A DNA stretch of 64,000 bases, taken from the NCBI GenBank assembly GCA_046316495.1, contig JBKDAM010000038.1, positions 1 through 64,000 on the forward strand, written 5' to 3'. This document shows, one piece after another, positions 7,631 through 17,286 of this stretch. Position numbers and translations under genes: made by a program. Position 1 is the first letter of the stretch; the number at the start of each line of letters is the position of its first letter. The DNA comes from M3007 sp046316495. GTDB lineage: Bacteria; Bacteroidota; Bacteroidia; Chitinophagales; Saprospiraceae. The notes under the pieces were generated by a model, which did no database searches, was not told the DNA's origin, and was given only the letters and a program-made list of their open reading frames with translations.

Positions 7631-10600
7631 TTATTCTACAATCAGCTTCTTAGTGATGATATCACCTGCATTCGTGTAAAACTTGATGATGTACATACCC
7701 TTTGCCAAAGCGCTGATCTGTACGGGGGCAGAACTTCCGCCCATTGGTAAACTCATGCGCTCTGTTACTACTCGGCCAGACATATCCAGAACCTCCAGAT
7801 TCAATTCCTGATCCAAACCTGATTCAATCACGAAGAACTCACTGGTTGGATTTGGGAAAATACGGATAGCCAATTCCATTTCAGGGCTGTTGACATCTAC
7901 TGTTGGACAAGCAGTTGGTACATTTGCCAAGTGGTTGTTGCGGTCCAGTGCGGTCCAGTTGCGTACCCACAGTTCATTCCATTCTGAACTAAACGCACCC
8001 TTGTAGTTTACGGTAGTAAAGAAAGGATCCGCTGATGGAACAGCAGCCAGAGCCGTTGTGTAAGCAGAACCTACCGGACATGGACGTGGATCCAATATTT
8101 CAGCCTGCTCCCGGTTAATTGCTGCCAAGTAGGGAGAGAACAAAGAGGTCTGATTGGTCGCAAGGTGGTTAATCAGCGCTGTAGCATTTACATCTTCTGC
8201 AGCAGAACCCACCCGAATGATACCAGTAGCTGTTGCATCAAGTGTTACCGTAGTTGCATTGCGATAGAATACGTTGTTTAGGATCTTCAACTCACCTGCC
8301 AACAGCTTAGCATAAGCATCGTTAATTCCAGCGGCCTTATCCTGAACTTCAATCATTTTTCCTTTTTGCTCGGTAAGGATTGAGTTGGCAATCACGCCGG
8401 CTGTTCCAGCACGTAAGTTCCAGCCAATTGGATTAGAAGCGGTTGCATTAGCGCCAGAACCAATATGCGTCCAGTTGTATAACGTTGGATTTGAGTAGGG
8501 GGTAGCGTCATCTGGTGTCGTGCCATCAAATTCACCACCTGCATCCGCAATGTCATCGCGTTGGATAGAGAACCAGAATTGTCCTTTACCCGTGTAAACC
8601 TCGTCCCAGTCATAAGAATCATCCTCAGCAAAGGCAACCACCGCATGCTTCAAATTGGGTGCACCTCCAAAAAACTCGATACCGTCGTCTGAGTTAGCAT
8701 ATACCTCTACGTACTCCAAGGTAGTGCCACTACCAACTCCACCCAATGTCAAACCATTCAATTCGTTACCAGAAGCAATTTGACGACCTCCATGACGGAT
8801 AGAAACATATTTTAATACACCGGAGTTATCGGTATTGTCATTTCCTCCATACTGACCACGAACCTCCGTTGAAGGAATACCTTCTACATTTACAAGGCCG
8901 TTACCGTTCTTCTGGGTTACACCTTTACCTAATATCACAATACCACCCCAAAGCGCATTATCTTTTGGACCTAAATCGGTCGGATCATTCACATCATCTT
9001 CCTCAGCAGTGAAGATAATTGGCTCTTGCTCTGTACCGTTTGCAAAAATCTTTGCACCGCGAGCAACTACCAAGGCAGATGGATTTCCCACATCAGCACG
9101 AGGAGTAAATTTCACCACTGTACCTGCCTCAATAGTAAGTGTAGCACAGCTATCTACAAAAGTTAGACCGTCAACAATGTAGGTTTTATCTTTTGTCCAG
9201 GTCACATTTTCGCAAGGGAGAATGCTAGCGTCGTTCACATTAACCACATTTGGTTGAGACAAGTCTACTAAGTGACCGTTACGATCCAAAGCAGTCCATC
9301 CTTCTACCCAAAGTCCGGCAGCAAATGGAGGAAAGGCTCCTTTATAGTTAACACCTGTGAAAAATGCATCTCCAGAAGGGTATGCAGCCAAATCGCTGTT
9401 TACGGCAGTATTACCTGCTGGACGTGGATCCAAAAGTCCATTCTGATCACGGCTGATAGACTGAATAGCAGGATCCGCAATGAAGTTTTTATTATCATTC
9501 AAATGAGTAACTAAGGCAGCAGCGGTTGCGTCCTCAGCAGCAGAACCTACGCGGATGATACCGGTTGCAGATGCATCCAATGTTGTGTTACTTCCTATCT
9601 GCCAAAATAAGTTATTCTGTAACTTTAACTCTCCAGCCAATAACTTGGCATAAGCATCGTTCACACCAGCTGCTTTATCCTGAACCTCTAGTCCTTTACC
9701 CTTTTGAGCCAACAAAATAGAGTTGGCAATTATACCCGCTGTTCCTGCGCGCAAGTTCCAACCAATTGGATTGGAAGCTGCCGCTCCAGGTCCAGAACCA
9801 ATGTGTGTCCAGTTGAATAGCTTTGGATTAGAGTAAGGCGTAGCATCATCTGGCGTAGTACCATCAAATTCACCACCTGCATCCGCAACATCATCGCGCT
9901 GGATAGAAAACCAGAACTGTCCTTTACCTGTGTAAACCTCGTCCCAGTCGTAAGAATCATCCTCCGCAAAGGCGACCACCGCATATTTCAAGTTCGGAGC
10001 ACCTCCAAAAAATTCAATTCCATCGTCAGAATTGGCATATACTTCAACGTATTCTAACGTTGTTCCACTTCCAACTGCACCTAATGTCAAGCCATTTAAT
10101 TCGTTACCAGAGGCAATTTGACGACCTCCGTGGCGAATAGAAACATATTTTAATACACCAGAGTTATCCGCATTGTCAGTACCACCATAAATACCCCGAG
10201 ACTCAGAAGTTGGAATACCTTCAACGTTTACCTCGCTGTTACCATTTTTTTGTGTAACCCCTTTTCCTAGTACTACTAAACCGCCCCAGAGCGCATTGTC
10301 TTTAGGGCCCAAGTCAGTCGGATTGTTTACATCATCCTCCTCTGCAGTGAAAATAATAGGCTCCACTGCCGTTCCGGTAGCAAAAATTTTCGCACCACGG
10401 CAAATAACCAACGCTGAAGGATTTCCAACGTCAGCACGAGGGGTAAACTTAACAACTGTACCCGCCTGAATATTTAAGGTAGCTCCCTCTTCTACGTACA
10501 CCACGCCGTCGCACAGATATACTTTGTCCTTCGTCCAGTTGACGGTCTGACCAGCTTGTATATCAGCATCCGTGACGTTTACAATTGTCTGGGCGCTTGC

Positions 10601-10651
10601 CTGAATGGCTAGTGCCCAAACAGCGACTAAGAATAGAAATAGTTTTTTCAT
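7631..10651 (-). CDS. Large secreted protein with tandem ~445-aa repeats and type IX sorting domain
   Basis: The 1006-aa protein begins with a signal peptide (MKKLFLFLVAVWALAIQASA). Two near-identical halves follow, about residues 22-468 and 469-912. Each opens with a VNVxDA...WTKDK segment, then GTVVKFTPRADVGNPSALV, an FTAEEDDVN segment, KYVSIRHGGRQIASGNELNG and EYVEVYANSDDGIEFFGGAPNLK. The Gly/Asn-rich short strands suggest a right-handed beta-helix. The C-terminal ~80 residues (IRIFPNPTSEFFVIES ... KGMYIIKFYTNAGDIITKKLIVE) are a type A type IX secretion sorting domain, so the protein should be exported and anchored at the cell surface. No catalytic motif is recognised. The acidic loops (AEDDSYDWDEVY, EEDDVND) might bind metal; that is inference. 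It is paired with the downstream TonB receptor. Confidence 0.88.
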   Translation of the reverse strand: MKKLFLFLVAVWALAIQASAQTIVNVTDADIQAGQTVNWTKDKVYLCDGVVYVEEGATLNIQAGTVVKFTPRADVGNPSALVICRGAKIFATGTAVEPIIFTAEEDDVNNPTDLGPKDNALWGGLVVLGKGVTQKNGNSEVNVEGIPTSESRGIYGGTDNADNSGVLKYVSIRHGGRQIASGNELNGLTLGAVGSGTTLEYVEVYANSDDGIEFFGGAPNLKYAVVAFAEDDSYDWDEVYTGKGQFWFSIQRDDVADAGGEFDGTTPDDATPYSNPKLFNWTHIGSGPGAAASNPIGWNLRAGTAGIIANSILLAQKGKGLEVQDKAAGVNDAYAKLLAGELKLQNNLFWQIGSNTTLDASATGIIRVGSAAEDATAAALVTHLNDNKNFIADPAIQSISRDQNGLLDPRPAGNTAVNSDLAAYPSGDAFFTGVNYKGAFPPFAAGLWVEGWTALDRNGHLVDLSQPNVVNVNDASILPCENVTWTKDKTYIVDGLTFVDSCATLTIEAGTVVKFTPRADVGNPSALVVARGAKIFANGTEQEPIIFTAEEDDVNDPTDLGPKDNALWGGIVILGKGVTQKNGNGLVNVEGIPSTEVRGQYGGNDNTDNSGVLKYVSIRHGGRQIASGNELNGLTLGGVGSGTTLEYVEVYANSDDGIEFFGGAPNLKHAVVAFAEDDSYDWDEVYTGKGQFWFSIQRDDIADAGGEFDGTTPDDATPYSNPTLYNWTHIGSGANATASNPIGWNLRAGTAGVIANSILTEQKGKMIEVQDKAAGINDAYAKLLAGELKILNNVFYRNATTVTLDATATGIIRVGSAAEDVNATALINHLATNQTSLFSPYLAAINREQAEILDPRPCPVGSAYTTALAAVPSADPFFTTVNYKGAFSSEWNELWVRNWTALDRNNHLANVPTACPTVDVNSPEMELAIRIFPNPTSEFFVIESGLDQELNLEVLDMSGRVVTERMSLPMGGSSAPVQISALAKGMYIIKFYTNAGDIITKKLIVE
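7915..10588 (-). repeat. Internal tandem duplication within the secreted protein gene
   Basis: The gene consists of two copies of a ~1.33-kb unit, about 9245-10588 and 7915-9244. Segments such as 8510-8720 and 9850-10055 are nearly identical in protein but differ at many third-codon positions. The duplication is therefore old, and its protein sequence has been kept by selection. Unit borders are approximate. Confidence 0.85.
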
Positions 10652-10953
10652 GATAAGGTGATTTTATTTTTTTGCATCCAATAATGCAACGAACACGTCT
10701 GCTCCTTGCGATTGTGCCGCAAAGGTCAGGCGGGTATCACCCGAGCCACGAAAAAAGCCGTTTAAGTTAATGTTAAGTTTGAAATCGAATACGCAGCAGT
10801 TTTCCTGCGTTGAGCGTTCCGAGTACCCGCAAGGGGCTGCCATCTTTACTCAATAGCAATACCCGCTGGGTTAGAAACCTAGGTTTCCCAGCCATTTTGA
10901 ATAGCTTATAGACAAGCTTTTACTTGCCTGTTACAACCATAGAAATCAACTTG
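10652..10953. other. Intergenic stretch without recognised gene
   Basis: This 302-base gap should hold the promoter of the secreted protein gene, but I find no clear TAnnTTTG box. A minus-strand 40-codon ATG frame (about 10768-10890; MAGKPRFLTQRVLLLSKDG...) has no recognised family and could be chance or a decayed tail of a longer gene. A weak hairpin near 10912-10933 lacks a T-run. Confidence 0.3.
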
Positions 10954-12093
10954 CTAGATAGAGAAGAATATTCCAGCCCGCTGGAGACGATCCTTCAAAA
11001 CCGATCCAAATGCTTCTACAGGTGTAAGAACACCCAATGGGAGTATGGAAGCATTGTCCCGTTCCACCATCGTAAATGCTGCCTCTGAGAACATCTTAGC
11101 CGTCTCATTGTACCCGGGATCTCCTCCAGAAATAACCGTTCGGACCGTCTTATTTCTACTCTCGCCTATGCAGACTACCTCAAAGCGAGAGCGTAAACGC
11201 ATGGCCTCGTCTGGTCCAGTACCCGGAGGCGCTTGCCGAAATAACCAGGCTCGAAAAAACGAAAAACGAACCAGTAACATCGTCAACAAGACTGGAAGTA
11301 CCGTCTTAACCACTTTCCAAAGCGATGACCGAAGAAAAAACTGTCCATAAGCAACTCCCTCACCATACTCGTTCGGAAGTCGGTAGGCACTTCGCTTGAC
11401 AATATGCGGATCTACAACAGGCATTGGGATTGCCCAAGCCTTCAACTCTTTCTGATAATGTATTTTTAGGGGAACCCGAGGCGTACTTGGATGACGAGGT
11501 AATTTTACCTTCACCGAACGTTGTTGCGTCTCCATATACAATGCGTGAATAGCCGTAGTAAAGGTTCCGCCCGAAAAACTCGCATTCGTCCTTATATAAC
11601 CACGTAACGACTTTGGTTCCTCTAATGGAAGCTGCTTTGCTGTCAACCAGGCTACGTAATCTGCTGGAATACTATCAAACCCGCAACAGTTAACAATACA
11701 AATACCCTTCTCTTCGGCAGCCTTCCCGTACGTTAAAAATATATCCGCAACAAAGGAGGGTTCTCCCGTTATATCCAAATAATGGGCTCCTTGCTCAACG
11801 CAGGCTTTCACAACCCCCTTTCCATACCAGTTAAATGGGCCAACCGCATTCATAACCACGCGTGTTTGAGCAGCCATCTGTTCCAAACTTTCCGGATTAT
11901 CCACATCCGCTACTACTACGTCGGGCTGTTGTCCCACTAAAGAGGCTTTCAGCTGTTCCAATTTCTGACGGTTCCTACCCGCAATAGCCCATTGAATACC
12001 TTCCGACGCTGCCCGATCTGCTAAATAAGCAGCAATTAACTGCCCCGTAAATCCACTAGCACCAAATAATAAAATGTCGTACTTCCGTTCCAT
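10954..12093 (-). CDS. Saccharopine dehydrogenase-like NADP-binding protein (trans-acting enoyl reductase type)
   Basis: The 379-aa protein opens with a Rossmann fold, YDILLFGASGFTGQLIAAYLA, and an AIAGRNRQKLEQL segment typical of the saccharopine dehydrogenase NADP-binding domain. VMNAVGPFNWYGKGVVKACVEQGAHYLDITGEPSF follows in two adjoining blocks. This matches the family that includes mycobacterial trans-acting enoyl reductases and eukaryotic SCCPDH, which act on lipids rather than lysine. A hydrophobic stretch around 265-285 (VLPVLLTMLLVRFSFFRAWLF) could be a membrane anchor. The gene starts three bases after the stop of the upstream glycosyltransferase, so the two are probably cotranscribed and may modify the same glycolipid or lipid. 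Substrate unknown. Confidence 0.82.
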   Translation of the reverse strand: MERKYDILLFGASGFTGQLIAAYLADRAASEGIQWAIAGRNRQKLEQLKASLVGQQPDVVVADVDNPESLEQMAAQTRVVMNAVGPFNWYGKGVVKACVEQGAHYLDITGEPSFVADIFLTYGKAAEEKGICIVNCCGFDSIPADYVAWLTAKQLPLEEPKSLRGYIRTNASFSGGTFTTAIHALYMETQQRSVKVKLPRHPSTPRVPLKIHYQKELKAWAIPMPVVDPHIVKRSAYRLPNEYGEGVAYGQFFLRSSLWKVVKTVLPVLLTMLLVRFSFFRAWLFRQAPPGTGPDEAMRLRSRFEVVCIGESRNKTVRTVISGGDPGYNETAKMFSEAAFTMVERDNASILPLGVLTPVEAFGSVLKDRLQRAGIFFSI

Positions 12094-12096
12094 ATC

Positions 12097-13224
12097 TTAT
12101 TTTTTTCCTGTTTCTAAAATAACAGCAAGCGTCTGCTCCGCTGCTAGATCCCAGCTGAATTGCTGCCGTTGTATCCTCCCGCGTTCCACCAGCAACGCGC
12201 TCTTATCCGGTTGGCTCCAAAGCTCTATCATGCATCCCAACAAACTCTCCAACTGATAAGGATCCATCATCAAAGCAGCATCCCCTGCTACCTCAGGCAT
12301 CGCTGTGGTATTGGAAGTAATAACAGGGACGTCACAATACATCGCCTCCAAAATGGGCAAACCAAACCCCTCACTGATAGAAGGATAAACCAATGCCAAC
12401 GCAGAAGCCATCAACGCTGCAAGATCGGAATCTTCTACATACCCCAACAAAATAATATCAGAACGCCAACGCGATTGCTCCAACGCCTCCTGAACTGGTC
12501 CTGTCTTCCAAGCATACCGGCCAGCTAAAACCAGCAGAACATCAGCCCCTGTCTCCTCCTTAAACCGGTTGAATGCCCTGATTAAAAAAGGTATGTTCTT
12601 TCGCGGATGAATTGCCCCAGTATAAAAAAAGTATGGTTTTCCACCCGTGTACTTTAGCCTCACTTGTTGCCGTTCTCTTTCATTTAAAGGACGAAATAAA
12701 TCCCTGCAACCATTATAAACCACCTGGATCTTTTCTGGCCTAGCACCTGTCGTCTCTACAATGCTCTCTTTTGTATAGTTCGAAACCGTTAGCACCCGCT
12801 CTGCTCGATGAATAAATTTCGGAAGGAAATGTTGGTAATATACCCTATGCTCCCACTTCAACTGATCCGGCATCTGCAACGGAATTACATCGTGAACTGT
12901 CAGTACTGTCGGTACAGTGCTCCTCAAACTAAGCAATGAATCCGGAGAAAAAAAGACATCCGCCTTCCATTTTTTTAAGACCCTTGGAATCGCCCACTCA
13001 AACCATATATAAAACAAAATAGGATGACGTGCAGGAGGATGTACCACCACCGGAGTAATGTTTGGAGCATACACAAATCGATCATCGTAAGGCCGATCAA
13101 AAAGAAATAAAAAAGAATGCTCTGGGTGCAACCGCGCCATCCGATTCACCAATTCATGGGTGTACCATCCAAATCCTTCCAACTTATTGGGAAGTAAAAA
13201 CCGTGTATTGATCGCTATTCTCAA
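12097..13224 (-). CDS. GT4-family (group 1) glycosyltransferase
   Basis: The 375-aa protein has a GT-B fold. The N-terminal domain begins MRIAINTRFLL and includes VLTVHDVIPLQMPDQL; the C-terminal domain has FFYTGAIHPRKNIPFLIRAF and the donor-binding EX7E motif within SISEGFGLPILEAMYCDVPV. These are standard retaining GT4 features for transferring a sugar from a nucleotide-sugar donor. It lacks a signal peptide and is probably peripheral on the inner membrane. It is the first gene of a pair with the saccharopine dehydrogenase-like gene, and is divergent from the nucleoid-associated protein gene. The acceptor cannot be told. Confidence 0.9.
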   Translation of the reverse strand: MRIAINTRFLLPNKLEGFGWYTHELVNRMARLHPEHSFLFLFDRPYDDRFVYAPNITPVVVHPPARHPILFYIWFEWAIPRVLKKWKADVFFSPDSLLSLRSTVPTVLTVHDVIPLQMPDQLKWEHRVYYQHFLPKFIHRAERVLTVSNYTKESIVETTGARPEKIQVVYNGCRDLFRPLNERERQQVRLKYTGGKPYFFYTGAIHPRKNIPFLIRAFNRFKEETGADVLLVLAGRYAWKTGPVQEALEQSRWRSDIILLGYVEDSDLAALMASALALVYPSISEGFGLPILEAMYCDVPVITSNTTAMPEVAGDAALMMDPYQLESLLGCMIELWSQPDKSALLVERGRIQRQQFSWDLAAEQTLAVILETGKK

Positions 13225-13274
13225 AATCAGTATAAGTTATGCCAAAAAGCCCCTATCGTAAGCGGGGTTTGATG

Positions 13275-13282
13275 TACTTTTG
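13275..13282 (+). promoter_or_regulatory. TAnnTTTG -7 box for the nucleoid-associated protein gene
   Basis: TACTTTTG lies 20 bases before the ATG at 13303. No convincing TTTG box at 19-21 bases upstream is seen. Confidence 0.5.
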
Positions 13283-13302
13283 TAACTGCAAAAATCTAAA
13301 TT

Positions 13303-14355
13303 ATGCTCGATATTTCATCCGCTCATTTGCGACGCCTCGCTACCGCATGGGTAGGAAACAAAAACCGGTATGAAGGCGTTGGTATCCCCAAACAAACACT
13401 TACCCCTTTGCACGAAGTCGCACAGGAACTCCTCACAGGTGCCTTCCTGAAGCCCTTTGAAAAAAGTGAAGAGTTTTTTTACTTCCACCACGAAGAAGAT
13501 GTAAGCCACCACCCCGTTTTTCAAAGCTGTCTAACTATCTTCTCTAACCCAGAATCCCTAGCGGATCAATTGCCTATCCTAGCTCAAAGGCTCTATGAAC
13601 AATCAGAACTCCCTAAAGTAAAAGGCGGTGAGTTTTTCGTGGCATACTTCGATGATATCCTGCTACAAGACGAAAACGTCCAGGCCATCGCATTGGTCAA
13701 AATCCAAACCAAAGACCCTTTCCTGAAAGTAGAACGAAAAGACGAAGCCTTTCTAATCAATGTTCTAGAAGGAATTCCAACTGCTAAACTAGAAACGGCA
13801 GCACTAATCTTTAATATCGATGAGTCAGAGGGCTACCGTATCTGCGCTATAGATACCGTATCAAAAAAAGACGAACGCTCTTTCTGGAAGGATGAGTTCC
13901 TGCGCCTTCGACCAATCGAAGATAACTACTTCAATACTCGACATTATATCGCCCTATCAGGTGAGTTTATTAACGACAAACTCCCTCACCAATTTGGACT
14001 GGACAGGGCCGACCAACTGGATACACTCTACCGCTCAGGCCTCTACTTCAAAGAAAATGAAGAATTTGAGTTCGATGATTACGCGAAAACGCTCTTCCCT
14101 GAGGAAGAACAACAAGAAGCCTTTAAAGCATTTAGAGATACCTACTCTACCGCTTATGCAGTGCCCCTTGAAGAAAAATTCGATATTAGTAACCAAGCGG
14201 TAAAAAAAGAGTTTAAAGTGCTCAAAAGCGTGATCAAATTGGATAAAAATTTCCACATCTATGTTCACGGTCGAAGAGATCTCATCGAGCGTGGCTTCGA
14301 CGATGAAAAAGGGAAAAAGTACTATAAAGTGTACTTTGATGAAGAAGCACTCTAA
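13303..14355 (+). CDS. 37-kDa nucleoid-associated protein (YejK/NdpA family)
   Basis: The 350-aa cytosolic protein fits the YejK/NdpA family in length and in conserved blocks such as FFVAYFDDILLQDENVQAIALVKI in the first half and FWKDEFLRLRPIEDNYFNTRHY in the middle. FHIYVHGRRDLIERGFDDEKGKKYYKVYFDEE closes the protein. The E. coli relative is a spermidine-nucleoid component; the biochemical role is not well defined. The gene stands alone, with its own promoter box and a strong bidirectional terminator before the convergent HMG-CoA synthase gene. Confidence 0.85.
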   Translation: MLDISSAHLRRLATAWVGNKNRYEGVGIPKQTLTPLHEVAQELLTGAFLKPFEKSEEFFYFHHEEDVSHHPVFQSCLTIFSNPESLADQLPILAQRLYEQSELPKVKGGEFFVAYFDDILLQDENVQAIALVKIQTKDPFLKVERKDEAFLINVLEGIPTAKLETAALIFNIDESEGYRICAIDTVSKKDERSFWKDEFLRLRPIEDNYFNTRHYIALSGEFINDKLPHQFGLDRADQLDTLYRSGLYFKENEEFEFDDYAKTLFPEEEQQEAFKAFRDTYSTAYAVPLEEKFDISNQAVKKEFKVLKSVIKLDKNFHIYVHGRRDLIERGFDDEKGKKYYKVYFDEEAL

Positions 14356-14377
14356 CTCAATGTAATACCTAATACAT

Positions 14378-14412
14378 AAAAAGGGCCGGCAACTTCAGGT
14401 TGCCGGCCCTTT
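14378..14412. terminator. Bidirectional terminator
   Basis: AAAGGGCCGGCAAC and GTTGCCGGCCCTTT form a perfect 14-bp stem with a short loop, with A/T tracts on both sides, between two convergent genes. Confidence 0.92.
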
Positions 14413-14434
14413 CGCTTGTTTTTATCATTATTCC

Positions 14435-15832
14435 CTAATTTCCAAATTCTGAATAATACCTCGCACCTAATGTAACACCCTCCACCCCAACTCGATCTAA
14501 TTTCCACCGGCCGGCCTCCGGAGCATGCGGCTCAACACGGCAGCCCTTATGCAACGCTTCATAACAATCATAGGAAATAGACCTCCTGTTAGATAATTTC
14601 TGGAATACGTGAAATTGACTTACCGCAGTCTTCCACTCTCGCCCAATAACTGCCTCAAAAACTTTGGCCTTTGAACCAGAACCATAAGCTACAAAACCAA
14701 TCCTTTTACCGCTCAATTCTACTCCATCTTGAAAATCAGCCTCCAATGTACTCATCAATGCCAAAAAAATAGAGGCAGTGTACAAATTTCCCATTTCACT
14801 ACTAGCACGCTGAGCCTTCTCCAATTTTTCCTGAACAAATCGCTGATAAGAGGACGACTCGCTGATCGCTTTATTGAAAGCAGCTTGTGCCTTCTGAAAC
14901 AACTTCTCCTCCTCAAACTGACTCCGATCGGGTACATCCAGCTTTAATTGCTTTAAATCGGATGTAAACACGCCCTTGTCCTTACGCTCTTGGATGTACT
15001 GTTCTACATACATCCTTTTAGCATGAAAAGAATAGGGTAAATGAAAAATCATCCGAGCCCACCGCTCACTCATCGCCTTATACTGATCAGCTTTAAATAA
15101 ACCCGACTGAACAGCAAGTTCCCGGAAATGAGCCAGTGCCTCCATCATCCTGTTCTGATAACACTGATTGGAATACTGCCCATCAAAAATAGGAGTCTCC
15201 GAGAACCGCTCCCTACGAGGCTTAAAAAAATCATGTACACTCTCCGACGCCACCCCTACCAAAGGCCTTATTTTTAATATTCTTGGATTGTGCCGAATTA
15301 AAATGGCAATCGCCCCAGCCCCTTGTGTATACTCACCAGTGGACTCTAATTCATACTTCGCAATATCAGCCGCTACTACAATCCCAATACGATCTTTCTG
15401 TTGCTGAACCCAATCAATTGTCCCAAGCAATGCATCTGTAGCGCCAATACAAGCAAACGTCATATCCAACATGTCACAATGCCGAAAACAATCCGAACCA
15501 TACCTTCCCTTTAAACGGTCTTGAACCATTCCAACCGCATAAGTTGCGGTCGGCTTCGCCATGTCTAATGCACTTTCAGTCCCAAGCCAAACCCTTCCGA
15601 TTTTCCTGGGATCGATCTGATTTCGATCAATTAACTCAAAAATTGCCTCAGCCGCCATCGTAGCAGCATCTTCGTGAACGTCCGGAATTGCCATCTTGTG
15701 TAAGCCTAAACCATCCCGTAGTTTTTCATATGAAATCTGCCGCTTTTCGGCCAGCGCTCTAATATCCAAATACAATTTGGGCGCATACAACGCCATGTCA
15801 TCAATGCCAACAGCAGGTAAGCGAAGTGCCAT
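14435..15832 (-). CDS. mvaS: Hydroxymethylglutaryl-CoA synthase
   Basis: The 465-aa thiolase-fold enzyme condenses acetyl-CoA with acetoacetyl-CoA to HMG-CoA, the committed carbon-forming step before HMG-CoA reductase in the mevalonate pathway. The catalytic cysteine is C128 in MTFACIGATDALL. The general-base region AADIAKYELESTGEYTQGAGA and the histidine region IFHLPYSFHAKRM are present. WLGTESALDMAKP matches the family GTES signature. The mevalonate route is used by several Bacteroidetes, and carotenoid genes in this window (crtY, CruF-like) would consume its products. The gene stands alone on the minus strand with its own terminator. Confidence 0.92.
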   Translation of the reverse strand: MALRLPAVGIDDMALYAPKLYLDIRALAEKRQISYEKLRDGLGLHKMAIPDVHEDAATMAAEAIFELIDRNQIDPRKIGRVWLGTESALDMAKPTATYAVGMVQDRLKGRYGSDCFRHCDMLDMTFACIGATDALLGTIDWVQQQKDRIGIVVAADIAKYELESTGEYTQGAGAIAILIRHNPRILKIRPLVGVASESVHDFFKPRRERFSETPIFDGQYSNQCYQNRMMEALAHFRELAVQSGLFKADQYKAMSERWARMIFHLPYSFHAKRMYVEQYIQERKDKGVFTSDLKQLKLDVPDRSQFEEEKLFQKAQAAFNKAISESSSYQRFVQEKLEKAQRASSEMGNLYTASIFLALMSTLEADFQDGVELSGKRIGFVAYGSGSKAKVFEAVIGREWKTAVSQFHVFQKLSNRRSISYDCYEALHKGCRVEPHAPEAGRWKLDRVGVEGVTLGARYYSEFGN

Positions 15833-15939
15833 TTAACAGTTTTTTATGCCGCGAAAATGCAGCGTGAATAAAATAGGCAAGGGCTCGGAAAATTCATTTA
15901 AAGGAAAAAATCCACATGCGAAACTTGTGGTGGAAAAAC

Positions 15940-15974
15940 GCATGCCTCTGTGTTCTAAAAACGACAGAGGCATG
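15940..15974 (-). terminator. Terminator of the DUF3078 gene
   Basis: CATGCCTCTGT (15941-15951) pairs with ACAGAGGCATG (15964-15974). On the minus strand GTTTTT follows. It lies between the DUF3078 gene and mvaS. Confidence 0.75.
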
Positions 15975-16053
15975 TAAAACGCTGTTATATAAAAAATGTT
16001 CAATCTTATCGATAACCCCGTAATAAAGGGCAACAACCTCAATCAGCTACCCA

Positions 16054-17100
16054 TTAAAAAATTCGACTATACTTCAACAAAAAAGCACCCGTAATGGAGG
16101 CCGCAGGGGCTAGCTCATCCGCACCCTCCAAATTAGTATTAGTAGCTTTGGTCTCTCCAAACACACCGTTCCCATTACGATCAATTTGTACCTTCATGTC
16201 GTGATCGTAAAATAGCTCACCTAGTAATCCCAACGATAGTCCCTTGAAGATCTGTATATCAATTGTGTTATTCCACAATACATCCACATTCGTAGGCTCT
16301 TTTAAATAGTTGGAGTAAAGCCCCAGTCGACTATTGATTGATACTTTATCTTTGAAAAATTTGTTGTTGTATCCAACTTTCAACTCCGAGCCAATACCCA
16401 AAAAATAATTCGAACCAGCCTCATTTCCGTGAATCGTCAACAGTGCAATTCGATCATCCGGAACATTAATAAATCGTACCCCCGCAGGTGAGTAAAAAAA
16501 AGATAAATGCTTGCTCGGGTTGTAGGCTAAACCAGGCGCCACCGTCAACGTCAAGGGATTTAAAAAACGAGCTGTAGATTTTTCCCCATCATTAATCGGC
16601 TGCAACGTATTACCCGGATAAGTGGGCAGCACAAACGTTTGTGCCAACATGTCTACTGCAGCAAAAATTTTACTGCCAATAATCGCATAGCCGAACCTTG
16701 AGTTTAATCGAAGTACATCTAAGTTCTTCAGAAAATCACTACGATATTGCGTACTGGTTACTCCGTTAACCGTCTGTGTATTCACCACCTGCGTACGCTG
16801 CGCTGCTAATTGTAGATTCAAATCGTTCGACCAAAACACCTTGCCTCGCTTGTAATCTGCAAAAACCCTGCCCAGGCCACCAATACCAAACCGGTTGCCA
16901 CCTGCACCAACCTTTGGGTTAAACATGCCCATCCCAGATAAATCCAGACCAAAACTCGCACCAGTGGTCCAACCAGTATCCGCCTTTGCAGCGGCATCCT
17001 TTGCTGCTAATACCTTACGCTCAATCTCTGACTGCCCATTCACCGATAAAAAGCCCAACAAGAAAGCAATAACCCAAAAGGTTCGATTCGTTTTACTCAT
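16054..17100 (-). CDS. DUF3078 outer-membrane beta-barrel protein
   Basis: The 348-aa protein has a signal peptide (MSKTNRTFWVIAFLLGFLSVNGQ) and alternating hydrophobic strands typical of a small outer-membrane barrel. It ends in an aromatic residue (LKYSRIF). Blocks such as GWTTGASFGLDLSGMGMFNP, FWSNDLNLQLAAQRT and NSRLGLYSNYLKEPTNVDV fit the Bacteroidetes-specific DUF3078 family. Function is unknown. The gene stands alone with its own terminator and is divergent from the TlpA-like gene. Confidence 0.78.
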   Translation of the reverse strand: MSKTNRTFWVIAFLLGFLSVNGQSEIERKVLAAKDAAAKADTGWTTGASFGLDLSGMGMFNPKVGAGGNRFGIGGLGRVFADYKRGKVFWSNDLNLQLAAQRTQVVNTQTVNGVTSTQYRSDFLKNLDVLRLNSRFGYAIIGSKIFAAVDMLAQTFVLPTYPGNTLQPINDGEKSTARFLNPLTLTVAPGLAYNPSKHLSFFYSPAGVRFINVPDDRIALLTIHGNEAGSNYFLGIGSELKVGYNNKFFKDKVSINSRLGLYSNYLKEPTNVDVLWNNTIDIQIFKGLSLGLLGELFYDHDMKVQIDRNGNGVFGETKATNTNLEGADELAPAASITGAFLLKYSRIF

Positions 17101-17286
17101 AATTAGATTGTTTACAATTTATGAAAAATAGAAGAAAGTGACGCAAATAGACGATTTTTTTTCGAATTTGAACGAAATTTAACAGAAACACATGCATTTT
17201 TGCAAAAACAATAGCCAATCAATACACCTCTGTAAATCACACTTAGCCAATTATTTTTTCTCTTCTATCAAAATAAACATTGTGAT

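Noticed and set aside
10768..10890. A 40-codon minus-strand ORF between the secreted protein and dehydrogenase genes
   Set aside because: No recognised family and no promoter or conserved start; kept only as a remark in the gap entry.
15833..16042. A 69-codon minus-strand frame upstream of mvaS
   Set aside because: It overlaps a terminator hairpin and shows no family; it is likely chance.
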